A stretch of DNA of 64,000 nt from Dugong dugon. Its lineage: Eukaryota; Chordata; Mammalia; Sirenia; Dugongidae. The stretch spans positions 112,959,234-113,023,233 of the forward strand of contig CM057462.1 in NCBI GenBank assembly GCA_030035585.1, written 5' to 3'. Position numbers and translations under genes: made by a program. Each line of letters begins with the position of its first letter. The first letter of the stretch is position 1. Positions 12,456-23,963 of this stretch are shown in pieces. The notes under the pieces were generated by a model that saw only the letters and a list, made by a program, of their open reading frames with translations, had not been told where the DNA came from and made no database searches.

Positions 12456-12834
12456 TTAATCATATCCAGTCAGCTTTAGCATTTATCCCAGAGCCTAATA
12501 TCACAGCACACTGGCAGAAACATCAAGAGAAAAAAAGTGGGAAAAAGCATTTTATTTTATTATTATTTTCCCAATTAAACGTGACTAATTATATTTTCGA
12601 CTACTTAAATATTAATCTGAAGCTATGCTTATATGGTGTAAAATAATGTCAGGACTACAAATAAAGATAAATAATAGATATTGGTGATTGGGAAATAAAT
12701 ATAGTTTAAACAGCATCAGGACATGTATACTATATTTCCATTATTTTGTATACAGAAAGATTTTTTATTGTGCATTTAATTTGGTAAGATGTTTCCCAAA
12801 TAATTACCCCATAGTTAAAATAAATGGAAGACAA
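12456..12834. repeat. Right copy of ~380-bp direct repeat flanking an RTE
   Basis: Partner of 11096-11480, same orientation, offset 1360 bp. It begins where the RTE is 5'-truncated ('gactgcctcttggtc') and ends in 'ttaaaataaatgg'. Beyond it the flanks differ from those of the left copy. Confidence 0.95.
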
Positions 12835-13971
12835 TGAGTAATAGTAAATATCCTATAGATATGTCACAGTAGACAAAAGGTCATATCCCAATGATATATT
12901 TAGGCAATAAAACTTCTCTTATGGCAAGGATATTTCCTTGTTAGCTATATCGTCATAATTCACACCATGACTAATTCCTGGGCTTAATTTGATTCTTGAA
13001 ATATGCCATAACTTGGAAGAAAACTGAGGGGTTATCTAGTCTAACCTGTCATCCAAATAAAGGAATCTTTTAGACTGATAACTTGAATTTGATTATTTTC
13101 TTACAATCTTTAAGTGTATGAGAATTTGCTGCTAAAAAGGCTTCTACTCTATTTTGGAGAGCTCCAACTAACTTGTTCCTTCTGTTAGATCAAGAATGGT
13201 CTCTCCATGAGTTCTGTTCAGAAGTCAGACACTGACTTGAGTGAGAAAAAATACATTTTATCAATCTTTTATGTAAGATACCTTTAAAAAGCATGAGGCA
13301 GCTATCATGTACCCCCCAAATATTTATTTGTGCAGACAAAATATGCTCATTTTTTTCAAATGCTTACTTGATGTGGTTTTTAATATAATGTTTCTGATTT
13401 AATGTGATGCATGTACTCAGCCCCACAATTCTCTGATCCCTTGGGATAATTTCCTCCCTTGTTTTAGTCTCTCTACTTTTATTAATGCACTCTATGTTAG
13501 ATTGTCTTTCTGGCATAGTAAAACATGGTTGACAAATACTGAACTCACACTCAATGAAAGCCACTAAGTACAACTATGATGTGGAAATATGCCTTTTCTA
13601 TTCTAAACTTACAACAATAAATATTTTGAATCAAGTTACAATACTTTACAATTATCCCTGTAGAATTTTATCTCATGAGCTTCAGTCCATTCTTTCAGCC
13701 CACTGAGTTCTCTTTCAGTCTTGACTCTCATCTATTAACTGCTTAATGGCGTATCACCAATGTCTGCAGATAGTGGCTGTGGCGCACCACCAATATCCTA
13801 ACGGTTAACATCTATTTATTTGTCAAACCCTTGGAAACCCAGTTTAACCATTTATTAATTCAATGTTGTTATCAACGAGCTCATGTTACTCTGTCATACT
13901 CAGAAGACAATATGAGAATTTTTTAAAAATATCTAGCTTTCCTCTGTCCTAGCAATCTGATATACTTATTG
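12835..13971. other. Unique DNA
   Basis: AT-rich, without recognisable genes or repeats. The longest open frames are below 70 codons. Confidence 0.55.
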
Positions 13972-14452
13972 TCTTAGTCATCTAGTGCTGCTGTAACAGA
14001 AATACCACAAGTGGATGGTTTTAACGAAGAAAAGTTTATTTCCTCACAGTCAAGTTGGCTAAAAGTCCAAATTCAGGGCATCAGCTCCAGGGGAAGTCTT
14101 TTTCTCTCTGTCAGGCTTCTTCACTTCAGTGTTCCCCCAGACTAGGAGCTTGTCTGCGCAGGGACCCAGGTCCAAAGGGCGTGCTCTGCTCCCGGCACTG
14201 CTTTCTTGATGGTATGAGGCCCCCTGTCTCACTGCTCACTTCTGTCTTTTATATCTCAAGACATTTCCTCAGGATATAATCCAATCTTGTAGACTGTGTC
14301 CTGCCTTACTAACACAACTGCCACTCATCCTCCCTCATTAACATCATAGAGGCAGGATTTACAACATATAGGAAAACCACACAATACCAGGAATCATGGC
14401 CCGGCCAAATGGATACACACATTTTTTAGGGGACATAATTCAATCCATAAAA
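13972..14452 (-). mobile_element. Solo MaLR-type LTR, antisense
   Basis: It starts 'tgtcttagtcatctagtgct' and ends '...aattcaatccataaaa', the reverse complement of the sense LTR at 43746-44238. A 6-bp duplication 'acttat' flanks it (13966-13971 and 14452-14457, overlapping the last base). There is no internal region, so this is a solo LTR. 'tttatttcctca' near the left end is the antisense of the LTR polyadenylation region. Confidence 0.88.
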
Positions 14453-14457
14453 CTTAT

Positions 14458-15340
14458 CAAAATAAATACCTGTAAAAAGTGAACTTTTGGGTTTTGATAT
14501 TTTTCTTGTATAGTTCATTGAACAAATTATTCTTAAATGTTTCAAGCTTTTTAGAGACGAAACAATATTATTTAAAGGTTTTATTTTTCTCCTCATTATG
14601 TGTACATTTTGTTCTCTACCTGAGTGATTGAGTATCATGAATTCTTTTTGAAAATAAGAAAGTAAGCCAGCTATGTCTTGAGTATTTTACTCTATTAACT
14701 TATTAAAACTAGCAGTTAAGTGCAATCAAGAAATTTGTGAAAGTTATATAACCTTAATATCTGGAAATGGTGCACTCATGTGATTGATCCTTATACTGGA
14801 ATAATCACTAGTCCTGTGTGAGGATTGTTTTTGATGTGATATTACCTACTTAGGGACATTACAGAGAAAATATTGTGATTATTAAAAAAAGAAAAAGACT
14901 AAAGGAATGTAAACTCTGTCTTCTGATTTAACTCCACTTCAGTAAACAATATTCCACTTACTTTCGTTTTCCTTCAAGTCACATTTGGAATAGCATTCTT
15001 TTTCTTCTCTGACCTTTCATATAAAATGAGATTTCAGCTCATATTTTGTGATCAACCCACTCTCTTCTCTATGCCTACCTTTTTTATGTCACACAATGGA
15101 TGTGGTAGCACACATCTTTTCTCCTCATGCTATATACAAAAAAAATAGTGTTGAGTGTAAACCAAGTTGATAAGGAGTTGGGGTGAATAAACAGGAGTTG
15201 AAGTGAATAAAATCCTCAAAATAACTTGGTTTCCTTTGTTATTACTTATTTATATATTTATGTTTTAAGTAGTATTATATATTTTTATAAGAGGATTCAT
15301 CTGTAGCAGATGATCAGTTTCAGTGCCTGATTTATTTGCA
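14458..15340. other. Unique DNA
   Basis: AT-rich sequence between a MaLR LTR and an L1 3' end. No gene or repeat recognised. Confidence 0.5.
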
Positions 15341-15344
15341 AATA

Positions 15345-15792
15345 GAATAAGAAGAGGAGGTACTGTTTAATGAGAAACTATTTGTTCTGTAAACCTTTAT
15401 CTAAAGTAGAAAAAACAAAGAAAAGAATTATCTATGTGAGATCAAATGGACAACAGCAACTCAAAAGTTTGATGGGAAGCCTAGGGGGCAGTGAGTTGAA
15501 CAGAACGGTGATGGAATAACTTGGAAAAGGATAGTGAGAACAGCAGCACAACTGGAAGAATGTAATTGATGTCATTGAATTGTACATGTAGACATTTTTG
15601 AAATGGTGTATCTCTGGCTATGTATATTCTCATCAAAAAAAAAAAGGTCCTCCAAGGTCAAGAAGGGAGAATGTTGACATGTCTTCGGGTTGTTAACCAA
15701 TGTCATAAAATGATATGTGCACTGACTGTTTAATGAGAAACTATTTGCTCTGTAGACCTTCATTTAAAGGACAATTAAAAAAAAAAGAAAAT
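15345..15792 (+). mobile_element. L1 3' end with two tandem 3' modules
   Basis: The segment 'cagcacaactggaagaatg', 'gacatttttgaaatggtgta', 'ctcatcaaaaaaaaaaa' (15541-15645) matches 32733-32834 of the young L1. It is followed at 15687 by a second module, 'gttgttaaccaatgtcat' and 'gagaaactatttgctctgta', that matches 32870-32960. An upstream 'aatgagaaactatttgttct' at 15368 is a further related copy. The end is a short A-tract at 15776-15785. No ORF2 sequence is kept. Confidence 0.8.
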
Positions 15793-16084
15793 AATAATAA
15801 GAGGAGGGCCTGTAAGATGTGGTTTGAGAAGTAACAAGTGGTTTGTTTTATATTCAAACATCTCCCTTCCACCACAGGGCGAATTGCAGCAGTCACATGG
15901 AAAGTGGTCAAAGTGAAGATGCCCTAACGCCATGCGTCTAAGATACCTTTGTACTACTGTTATCCAGTGGAAAAACTAGGTTTTCTCCTTCTTAATCTAT
16001 GACTGGCTTCCTTCTCTCTCCTCATTTTTGTCTATCCCTATCATCGTCTCAAGAACCTGGCTAAACTTTTGTGCAGTATATCAT

Positions 16085-16195
16085 GGTGGTTAAAAAGCAC
16101 TGGAATTAGCTACATCTGGGATTGCATACCAGCTCTGTCACTTCTGGCTGAGTGTCATCGGGAAAGTCTGAACCCTGTACTTCTCTACAGGGCTG
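16085..16195 (+). repeat. MIR SINE
   Basis: 'tggtggttaaaaagcactgg', 'ccagctctgtcacttctgg' and 'ctgagtgtcatcgggaaagtc' are the MIR tRNA-like head and core in sense orientation, diverged. Confidence 0.75.
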
Positions 16196-16199
16196 GCTA

Positions 16200-17328
16200 C
16201 ATAATTTGTAAGGGCTCAGCACAAAATAAGGTGAAGCCCCTTGTTTAAAAAACCAGGAAAAAATTGCCACTAAAAATACTAAAATATAAAGCTTTTTCCT
16301 TTTTTCCTGCTGTCTTTCTTGTCTTGTCATGATGTTTTTTATTTGCTATTTAATATCAGTCTAAATAAAAATAAATACATAATAATTTAAATTATTGGCA
16401 TGAATTTTACCATTCTTTTTTATGTTGTGCAATGCCAGTTTTAAATGTCAGTATGAGAGCATTTAACTCATATACAGAATCACTGAAATTATGTATTCTC
16501 ATTTCAAAGTTTGTATATGTATCTGCATTTTGTTCTCACCAGAACAATGAAAACTCCACACAAAAACCACATCTTCTCTTTTATTATGCTTTTTGATACC
16601 CTCACATTCTACATAAAGTCTCTACTTTGGGCTTATTGATGAGTAAGGTTGAAAGAAAAAGGAACTACGAGTTGTCCAACCTTTCCCTTTACTTCTATGT
16701 CATCATTTTCAGTGTAAACAGTTGGCTAATACAAGGAAGTAACATGAGTAAGAAAGGATATGATAAGGTTCCTTGGTCATTCATGTTTCTTAGAATGTCA
16801 TTGTCATCTGTGTTCAAAGAAAGTTTTGATTTAAAGGAAAATGTGGCCTCTTGGAGCTGTTGGTGCCCCCACCTAATCAATCATAAATGCAACACAGTTA
16901 TCTTGTACTCTCTTTGTGTCTTGCAGAATTCATCATGCTTCATGGATCCACCAGGATTCTGTGCTCATGGGACCTCACAAATGCTACATGCCAGTGGGGA
17001 TGCAAGCAACAACAGAAGACACATCACCTGTATTTCTTCTACTCACATACATGATTCATTGCCTCAATGCACTTCACTTACAAAGCACAAGTTCAAAGGT
17101 AAAATTATGAAGAGTTTAAAGACAGTGACAACAGAAGGATAAGCCAAGTCTGGGCCTTTCTGAGACTGGGGCCCTGTGTGACAGAAGCTAGCCCTGCTTC
17201 AATCATAGCATTTAACTGCCAGTTTATTTTTCTGTTCTCCTGCACTGGGCTATAACTTCAGTTTTTTCCTTGTCAAGCAGGAATTAAAAGGAAAAAAAAG
17301 GGAATAGTGAGCCTTTTTTAATAATAAT
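16200..17328. other. Unique or unclassified DNA
   Basis: A possible old repeat lies at 16195-16290 ('aaggtgaagccccttgtttaa'), family not determined. The 171-codon frame at 16627-17142 has no domain, no biased composition and no homology I recognise, so I leave it as chance. Confidence 0.45.
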
Positions 17329-17834
17329 TGTCTTAGTCATCTAGTGCTGCTACAATAGAAATACCACAAGCAGATGGCTTTAACAATGATAAATTTATTC
17401 TCTCACAGTCTAGCAGGCTACAAGTCCAAATTCAGGGCATCAGCTCCAGGGGAAGGCTTTCTCTCTGTGTCGGCTCTGGAGGAAAGTTCTTGTCATCAAT
17501 CTTCCCTTGGACTAGGAGCTTCTCAGCTCAGGAACCCTGGGTCCAAAGGACACGATCTGCTTCTGGTGCTTCTTTCTTGGTGGTATGAGGTCCCCAATTT
17601 CTCTGCTTGCTTCCCTTTCCTTTTATCTCTTGTAAGATAAAAGGTGGTGCAGGCCACACCTCAGGGAAGCTCCCTTTACATTGGATCAGGGATGTGACCT
17701 TAGTAAGGGTGTTAGAATCTCACCCTAATCCTCTTTAACATAAAATTACAATCACAAAATGGAGAACAACCACACAATACTGGGAAGCATGGCCCAACCA
17801 AATTTATATGCACATTTTTGGGGGGTGATTTAAG
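17329..17834 (-). mobile_element. Solo MaLR-type LTR, antisense
   Basis: It starts 'tgtcttagtcatctagtgct' like the copy at 13972 and keeps the full body ('catcagctccaggggaag', 'ggatcagggatgtgacctta', 'cacaatactgggaagcatg'). The right end is altered ('gggggtgatttaag'). 'aataa' flanks both sides, a likely 5-bp duplication. It lies 2.9 kb from the first LTR in the same orientation, but the flanking duplications differ, so the two are independent insertions. Confidence 0.85.
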
Positions 17835-18059
17835 AAATAACACTGGAGTTATTATTCCCTCTCCTTGAACATAGAGAATGTGAGCCAGCTGGAGCTGGGC
17901 TCACAAGGACTCACAAGGACACATGAACTGGGCCCTGAGATATAAAGACAATAGCAAAGATAATTGTGGAAAATATCTTTTAGGGGAATTTTCACATAAA
18001 GCCCATCAAATATCAACACAAAAGACTTTCTACTCTTCTCTTTTTCTACTAGCATTCAG

Positions 18060-18546
18060 TGAATAGAAATTTTTTGGACCAGTGAAGACCCTCCTGACTC
18101 TCGTTACTGAAACTTGTACCAATGATGGTTAAGAAAGACAATTCAAAATGTAAGATCACAGTTTCTAGCCAATCTGAAAAAGCTAAGCTTTCAATGATTT
18201 TGCCCATTTGTATTGTTAATATATACTGATGATTCTGTATATAATGTATACTGATGACTCCGATCTTTGGACTTGGGCAGACATGGCTGTGGCAGCATGC
18301 TTGTCCATTTTCCCATTCTTGCCTATTCTGTAATATTCTTTGGACTCAGGCAGACATGGCTGCGGCAACATGCTTGTCTGTTTTCACACTTTTGTCTGTT
18401 CTGTGATATTTCCTTGGACTTGGGCAGACATGGCTCTGGCAGCATGGTTGTCCATTTCCCACTTTTGCCCTTTTTGAATATATGCCAAATAAAACTTTGT
18501 TTTTGCTTTACTAAACTTTATGATGTTTTTTACCTACAACAGTTAC
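18060..18546 (+). mobile_element. Endogenous retrovirus LTR, 3' half (start uncertain)
   Basis: A polyadenylation signal AATAAA at 18488-18493 lies 50 nt before a CA at 18540-18541, and a tRNA primer-binding site follows directly. That order (R, U5, PBS) identifies an LTR-leader junction. Three 73-74 bp repeats lie just upstream of the signal. I cannot place the left end; 18060 is an estimate. This is not a MaLR LTR. No coding region for a viral protein is recognisable downstream. Confidence 0.65.
18269..18477 (+). repeat. Three-copy 73-74 bp tandem repeat in the ERV LTR
   Basis: Units begin at 18269, 18342 and 18416, each with 'ggact..ggcagacatggct' followed by 'ggcagcatg.ttgtc'. The third is shorter and runs into 'ccaaataaaact'. 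Confidence 0.92.
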
Positions 18547-18564
18547 TGGCGTAGTCAGCAGGAT
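18547..18564 (+). promoter_or_regulatory. ERV primer-binding site, tRNA-Ser type
   Basis: TGGCGTAGTCAGCAGGAT is complementary to the 3' end of mammalian tRNA-Ser (AGA/UGA isoacceptors, ...ATCCTGCCGACTACG plus CCA) with one mismatch. It follows the LTR end by about 5 nt. The match is from recalled tRNA sequence and should be checked. Confidence 0.7.
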
Positions 18565-18995
18565 TATGAAGCTACAAATCCAGTCGACCTCGAGGATACC
18601 TGGACTGTGGAGCAGAAGCTAGCAAAGAGAGGTCCTATCTTCTGGGGCCCGTGTGTTCCCACTCCATGTCCCTTTGACACCAACAGGGTGAGTGCTCCTG
18701 GAAAATGAGCCTTTGCTTATTCTTTTTGTTCTATTTCTCTTGTTTTCTTAAGCTTTGTTTGGCATATTTGTTTGAAAAACTGGTTGTTTGATTAAGGAGA
18801 ATCTTTCTTAGACTTTTGCTTGATAGTTTGGGTAAGAGTGACATTTAGTAACTCTTTAGGTGTACTGCAGTTTAGGTTTGGATTCGGGTATTTGAAACAT
18901 TAAAGAGGTAATTCTATTTTTAAAGTTTTCAGTCACTATAAGCTGCAAAATTCGAGCCTTTTTGTGGTTCAGAGAAAACCTGAAAATAGTGCTCT
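18565..18995 (+). mobile_element. ERV leader region
   Basis: Sequence directly downstream of the primer-binding site. A strong 5' splice-site consensus GTGAGT after 'aacagg' is at 18688-18693, where a retroviral leader carries its major donor. No gag frame was recognised; the open frame at 18520-18708 spans the LTR end and primer site and is not viral protein. Confidence 0.5.
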
Positions 18996-19116
18996 GTTTT
19001 GCCAAATTTGCAGGGAGAGGTGGCAGCTGTTGCCTGTTTTGCCAAATACTCGGGGGCAGGTGGCAGCTCCTGACCTGTGTTACGAAATTTGAGGGAGAAG
19101 TGGTAGTTCCGTACCT
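18996..19116 (+). repeat. Three-copy 40-41 bp minisatellite
   Basis: Units start at 18996, 19036 and 19077, each 'g.tttgccaaat..' followed by 'gg.agaggtggcagct' and '..gacct'. A fourth partial unit starts at 19117. Confidence 0.88.
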
Positions 19117-19119
19117 GTT

Positions 19120-22039
19120 TTATGATAAAGTTTCTCAATAAAGAATCACAGTGTTAAAATTAAAATCATCAGTAGATACTTTAAAGTACTTTCCAATTTG
19201 AAGAACCAGTGTATTTAAGGTCTAAGATAAGAGACTAAGTCTCTAGCCAGCAGAATGAATTAAGTTTAAAAAGGAGGAAACCAAAAGCTTGAACTTTATC
19301 GCTTAACATCTTTGAGAAATGAGCCTGGAATTTCCCCGCTACTACTGAGACACTGATTTTGGGCTCATATTTAAAAACACTACAAACTGAGTATACTAAA
19401 ATAATTTAGAATTTCAGTGAACACTTTGAGAAAATGAGCTTTCATTTTTGTCCGTTCTTTCCTTTAAGGAATTTTGCTTGATGCTCAGGTTTTGTCAAAA
19501 GGTCCAATATTCCTCCATCCAAGGCTCTAGAACCTGTTCTTTCTGTTCAATCGAGTCAATCTTACCAAAAATTGCTATCTACACTTTAAGAAACTAAGAT
19601 CCCTAGTTTGGTATTGTCTGGTGAGTTTATGTGGTCTTTCTGTCTCCTTTTGTCCTAAGAGCTTGCTTCTGGTCTAGAGCATTTGTGTCTAAGTTTGTCT
19701 TGTATTAGATTGGTGGCTATGGCTAAGAATTGCTATTTTTTGTAAGGCTGGTCATAGAAACTCTGTTCTTCATCCAGGAAAAAAACTGCATCTTGTATCT
19801 GTCTTATGATTTACAGTTTTAAAAGCTACTTGATGAAATTTTGATATAAATTGGTCTATTTGAAAAGTACGCTAAGATCTTTATGTTCTATACTATGTCA
19901 ATCTTAAAAGTGAAACCTTTCTAAGTAACCTAAGCTAGATATTATATGAAATGTGTTTTATTTCAGCAAAAGGATATTTTTGTTTTAAAGTAAAAGTAGC
20001 AGTTTCAGAACAGTAAAAAGGAAATTAGTTATCTTTTCTCCTTCAAAATTCCTGGGTCAACTTAAACATATGTAAATGAATTGGGATGATGCCCCCAGTC
20101 TTGCTAGCCAAGAATTGATGGATTCATTTCCAAAATTGCTAAAGAGCTTTGGTATTTACTGGGTAGATAGCCTTTCAAAATGCTTCCATCAGTTTAAACA
20201 TATGTAAATGTCTTCCATGAGTCAAGAGAATGAGGGCAGAGCAAAATCAGGCCTGCCCAGCCCCCAGTCTCCAAGGTTGTGTAGCTCCAGTGAAGCTTAT
20301 GAAAGGCCCTTTCCAGCTAGGTGGAGACTCTTTTAAGACAAAAGATAAGAAAAATTGCTGCTTTGCTATAGTTATCAGAAATTGAGTGGATCCTAATCAT
20401 AGAACTGTAAACCAGTTCTCTCTATTATAGGGGAACTCTAAGAAGTCAAATAATAGAAATCACAATGAGGCACACCTGAAGTGGCCTGGAAAAATGTTTC
20501 CAGCAGTAGCCAGAAACTTAAGGTTATATCCATATCAATGCATTGGTCAATTGAGCAAATACTTTGTGATTTCCAAAGCTAGTTGATAAAATCTTTAGGG
20601 CTAAAATTAGATTGGAAAAAATATGAGGAATAGTAACAGTTAAATGAAAACTTAGAATGTTTAATAGACTTTTCTTTCAACAACAGTTATATTTTATGGT
20701 ATACAGGCTTCAAATAATTCCCAATACATTTTAGGTAACTTACAGATGTTAAATTGAGTTGATAGATATTTGTCATAATTTAAGTTTATATACTTTTGCT
20801 TTTTATGCTACAAGGGAAAGGTTATATATATTTAAGTCTGCTAATGAGTGTGTTCATTTTTGTCATTTAAAGGGATGCACTATAAGATATACAACAAAGG
20901 CAATGTTTAAGAGGTTTATTGAAAAAGAAATTTATTTGCTACTGCCAAGTTTTATCTGTCTGACTAAAGTTTAATGGTTTAATTTATAAGATTTTTAGGA
21001 GTTTTAATGATAAGTAGCATATAGAACAAAGACTTGGGTTTCTCACTGTTAAAGTAACAAAATTTTCTTAGATTTCTGAATTAAAAGGTTAATTTATTTG
21101 TGTAATCTGCCTCAAAGACAGAGGTTTGGCCTCTCATTAGAATAAGATTCCTGAGACTGAATACCAAGCCGCATGGCTTTTAGAAAAGAAAGCTAAGGTT
21201 TTTACTTTAAGATCTTTGGTTAAATAACTTAAGTATTTTCTTTCACAGTGACCTATAATATTATTATTTCTTTACCGTTAACGTGGTCGCAACTTTATCT
21301 TTTTTGAATCTAACATCATCAAAGCCAGTGGTTTGGGGAATTCACATCATTTACCTATGAAGTTTTTTTTATTACTATTCAGGTATTTAGAGATTTGATA
21401 ATCTGGGTATATTCTTGGTATATCCTGACTATATGGTATTTTGTCTCAAAATTATTATGTATTATATCTGAAGCTCTTTGAATACGGTTAATAGTTATAT
21501 TTAGAAATATTTTTATCTAAAGTTTTTTTTAACTGATTTTATTTGGCTTTTACATTGTGCTTATAATTAATTTCTATCAGGTCTTTTACTATTAAGAATA
21601 TTATGTTTATGAATTAATCATGGCTATATTAAGTTTTATCATCTGCAGATAGGTTTTTACTTTGCTGATTTGCTGAAAAAGTTTGACCAAAATATCTCAA
21701 CAAAAAGATGGACTATGTTGGACTTGTTAAAAGGACTCTGACTAGACTGAATAAAATGTCCAGAATTCTTATGAAGAAGCTGAGGGGTTCCTAGACTGCG
21801 GCTGATCCAGAATCACATGGAATAGAAATTAACTACGTAAGACTGAGTAAACAAAAGGAAACTATGGGTTTATGTGGGAATATTGCTGATGTTTTAAGGT
21901 CCTAATTTCTGGATATAAGAAACTATTTTGCTTTCTCCTAAATTATCTAACTAATGGGTTTAGATATTGTAAGTCTTGAATTAGAAGTTCTTATTGGTAA
22001 ATGTAGCAAAGTTGCAAATATCATAACCAGAGAAGTATC
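19120..22039. other. AT-rich DNA, possibly decayed ERV interior
   Basis: No frame above 72 codons and no recognisable gag, pol or env. It could be a decayed internal region of the retrovirus whose leader is at 18547, but I see no motif that proves it. Confidence 0.35.
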
Positions 22040-22350
22040 TGAAATTTGAGTCAGAAGTCTGATTTCAGACTCCTAGCCTCCAAAACTGTGAGACAATCAA
22101 TTTTTGTTATAAGCCACCCATTTTGTAGTACAGTAAAACCTGCGAAAACTGGTTCCTGTGTTAGGCAGAAACCTGTCAGAGGAGGAGAACTTAGATATTT
22201 TCCATTAATAGAAAGCTATAGAAAAGTGGCAGGCTTCACTGTGTCAAAGGCAGAAAACTTGTGAGACCGAGCAAAACAACACATCCATTGAGTTCCGGCT
22301 CTCACAGGTTTCACTGTACTTTGTTACGGCAGCACTAGGAAACTATTACA
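22040..22350 (+). mobile_element. MLT1-like MaLR LTR 3' end, interrupted
   Basis: 'cctccaaaactgtgagacaa', 'ataagccacccattttgta' and 'ctttgttacggcagcactag' are the conserved 3' end of MLT1-class LTRs. A 186-bp DNA transposon separates the second and third blocks. The LTR's left limit is not clear. Confidence 0.7.
22131..22316. mobile_element. 186-bp TA-flanked inverted-repeat DNA transposon (MITE)
   Basis: Left terminus CAGTAAAACCTGCGA; the reverse complement of the right terminus reads CAGTGAAACCTGTGA. TA dinucleotides flank both ends (22129-22130, 22317-22318). A CAGT terminus with a TA target is typical of pogo/Tigger-class elements. It has no coding capacity, so it would have moved using another element's transposase. 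Confidence 0.75.
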
Positions 22351-23963
22351 ATCAACTAGATGGAAACAATATGATGAATTAACACAGGGTAGAGGTTTTG
22401 AAGTCAACTTCATAGATCTGAATGCAAGTGCCACAAGTGACATATATAGATCAGTCCAATAGACACTTTGATAAAATGCAACTATAATGAGGACAGGGAA
22501 TTTCTCTGGTTCTTTTTATATCCTATTCCCATTACATTTCACTAAATATATTGATAGATAAATATGTGTTAAAAAAATATATGAATGAGGAGGCGGGGCC
22601 AAAATGGCAGAGTAGTCAGATGCTTCTGGTAGACCTTCTTACAACAAAGACCTGGAAAAACAAGTGATTTGATTATATATGGCAATCTGGGAGCCCTGAA
22701 CGTCAAAGGCAGAGTTGAGGAACTGGACTGAGAGGCAGGGGGCAGGAGAAATGGTTCAGAAGCAGCAAGGAGTTGCCAGATCTGATCCTGTGAGAGCCTG
22801 AGCCCTTCAGGCCTGAGTAGCTTGTGGGTGAGTGGTGAGACAGGCAAGTAGTGGTACCTGGGAGGTGTGCTTTCTGCCCCAGGAGAGACCCAGCACCAGA
22901 GACTCTACATGGCCACCCAGAACCAGAGTGAAGTAGCCCTCATCGGCAAAAGATGAGTACTTGCGTGCCGTTAACTGCACAGATCAAAAACACACCCCTT
23001 AGGGAAAAACCTCCCTGCCATTTACCTCCATGCTCCCTGCTCTGCACTGGGTCCTGGACCACCTTCAGCAATTGCCGAGTCCCCTGGGCTGGAAGTAGGA
23101 TCCATCACATTCCCAGAGCCATTCTCCCTGCCTTGGAGAGTGAACAAATTAAGAAACAGAGGAAGAAATGAACTGCCAGCTCCCATAAGCCAGGAAGCCA
23201 GAGTAGGCACAGCTCCTTTGCCTAGGCACAGGCATAAGGGATCCATGGACTTTGAGTGCCTTTCCCCTGCATAGACTTGTGTGGGTCCATCTCAACAGTG
23301 TAGGCCCTAATTACCTCAGTAAAACAGGGTATATACCAGAACTCTAACTTCAACCATTTCAGCTGTGAAGTGGCAGGTTCTTGACATTTGACACTGCTCT
23401 GCCCATTAAGCACAGTCTTCACCTACCCACATCAGGGGTCTTGAGGACTGGTGGCTCCATCCATGCCACCTAGCCACCTGCGATAGGGGTCCATGAATAA
23501 AAGATGCCCCCCATTCTTTAAACCCAACAGCATTAGGTGTTCGTAGTACGGCGGCAAAACCCACTCACCTACATGCCCTAGGGAACAGGGACACGCCTTC
23601 CTCCTGGACACTTGGGGGGTGTCAGCCTCCTGCCTTGCTCACAGTGTGTCCCCTTGTTGCAGCCAGATGCCTATGCCTACACCAATCACCCATGCCCGTC
23701 TAGGACTGTAACTGAGAGCCTATACCACACACTTGGTGGCTATCTACTTGGGCTCCTAAGCTGAATCCATACAGGAGGAGTGGGCAGACTCCTGAGCTCA
23801 CATACCTAGTAACAGATCTCACCACCTGGTGACAGGACATTAGAGCTTCAAAGGTACCAGTAATCAACCTAGCTCACACAGGCAGCCTATTTGGGCATAT
23901 CCAAACAAAACAAGAAGCTAGGACACAGTAAGCAAACATAAAATAAATGAATATAATAACTTA

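Noticed and set aside
16627..17142. 171-codon open frame as a gene
   Set aside because: No domain, no homology I recognise, ordinary intergenic composition and no supporting signals; its minus-strand and other-frame overlaps are equally open.
13972..17834. Two same-orientation MaLR LTRs 2.9 kb apart as one provirus
   Set aside because: Each is flanked by its own short duplication (acttat; aataa), and the DNA between holds an L1 end and a MIR but no retroviral gene. They are independent solo LTRs.
18269..18477. CRISPR-like array from regularly spaced repeats
   Set aside because: The 73-74 bp units are contiguous tandem repeats without unique spacers, in a mammalian genome.
18565..22039. A gag-pol interior for the tRNA-Ser ERV
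   Set aside because: No frame above 72 codons and no retroviral motif was visible, so I leave the stretch unassigned beyond the leader.
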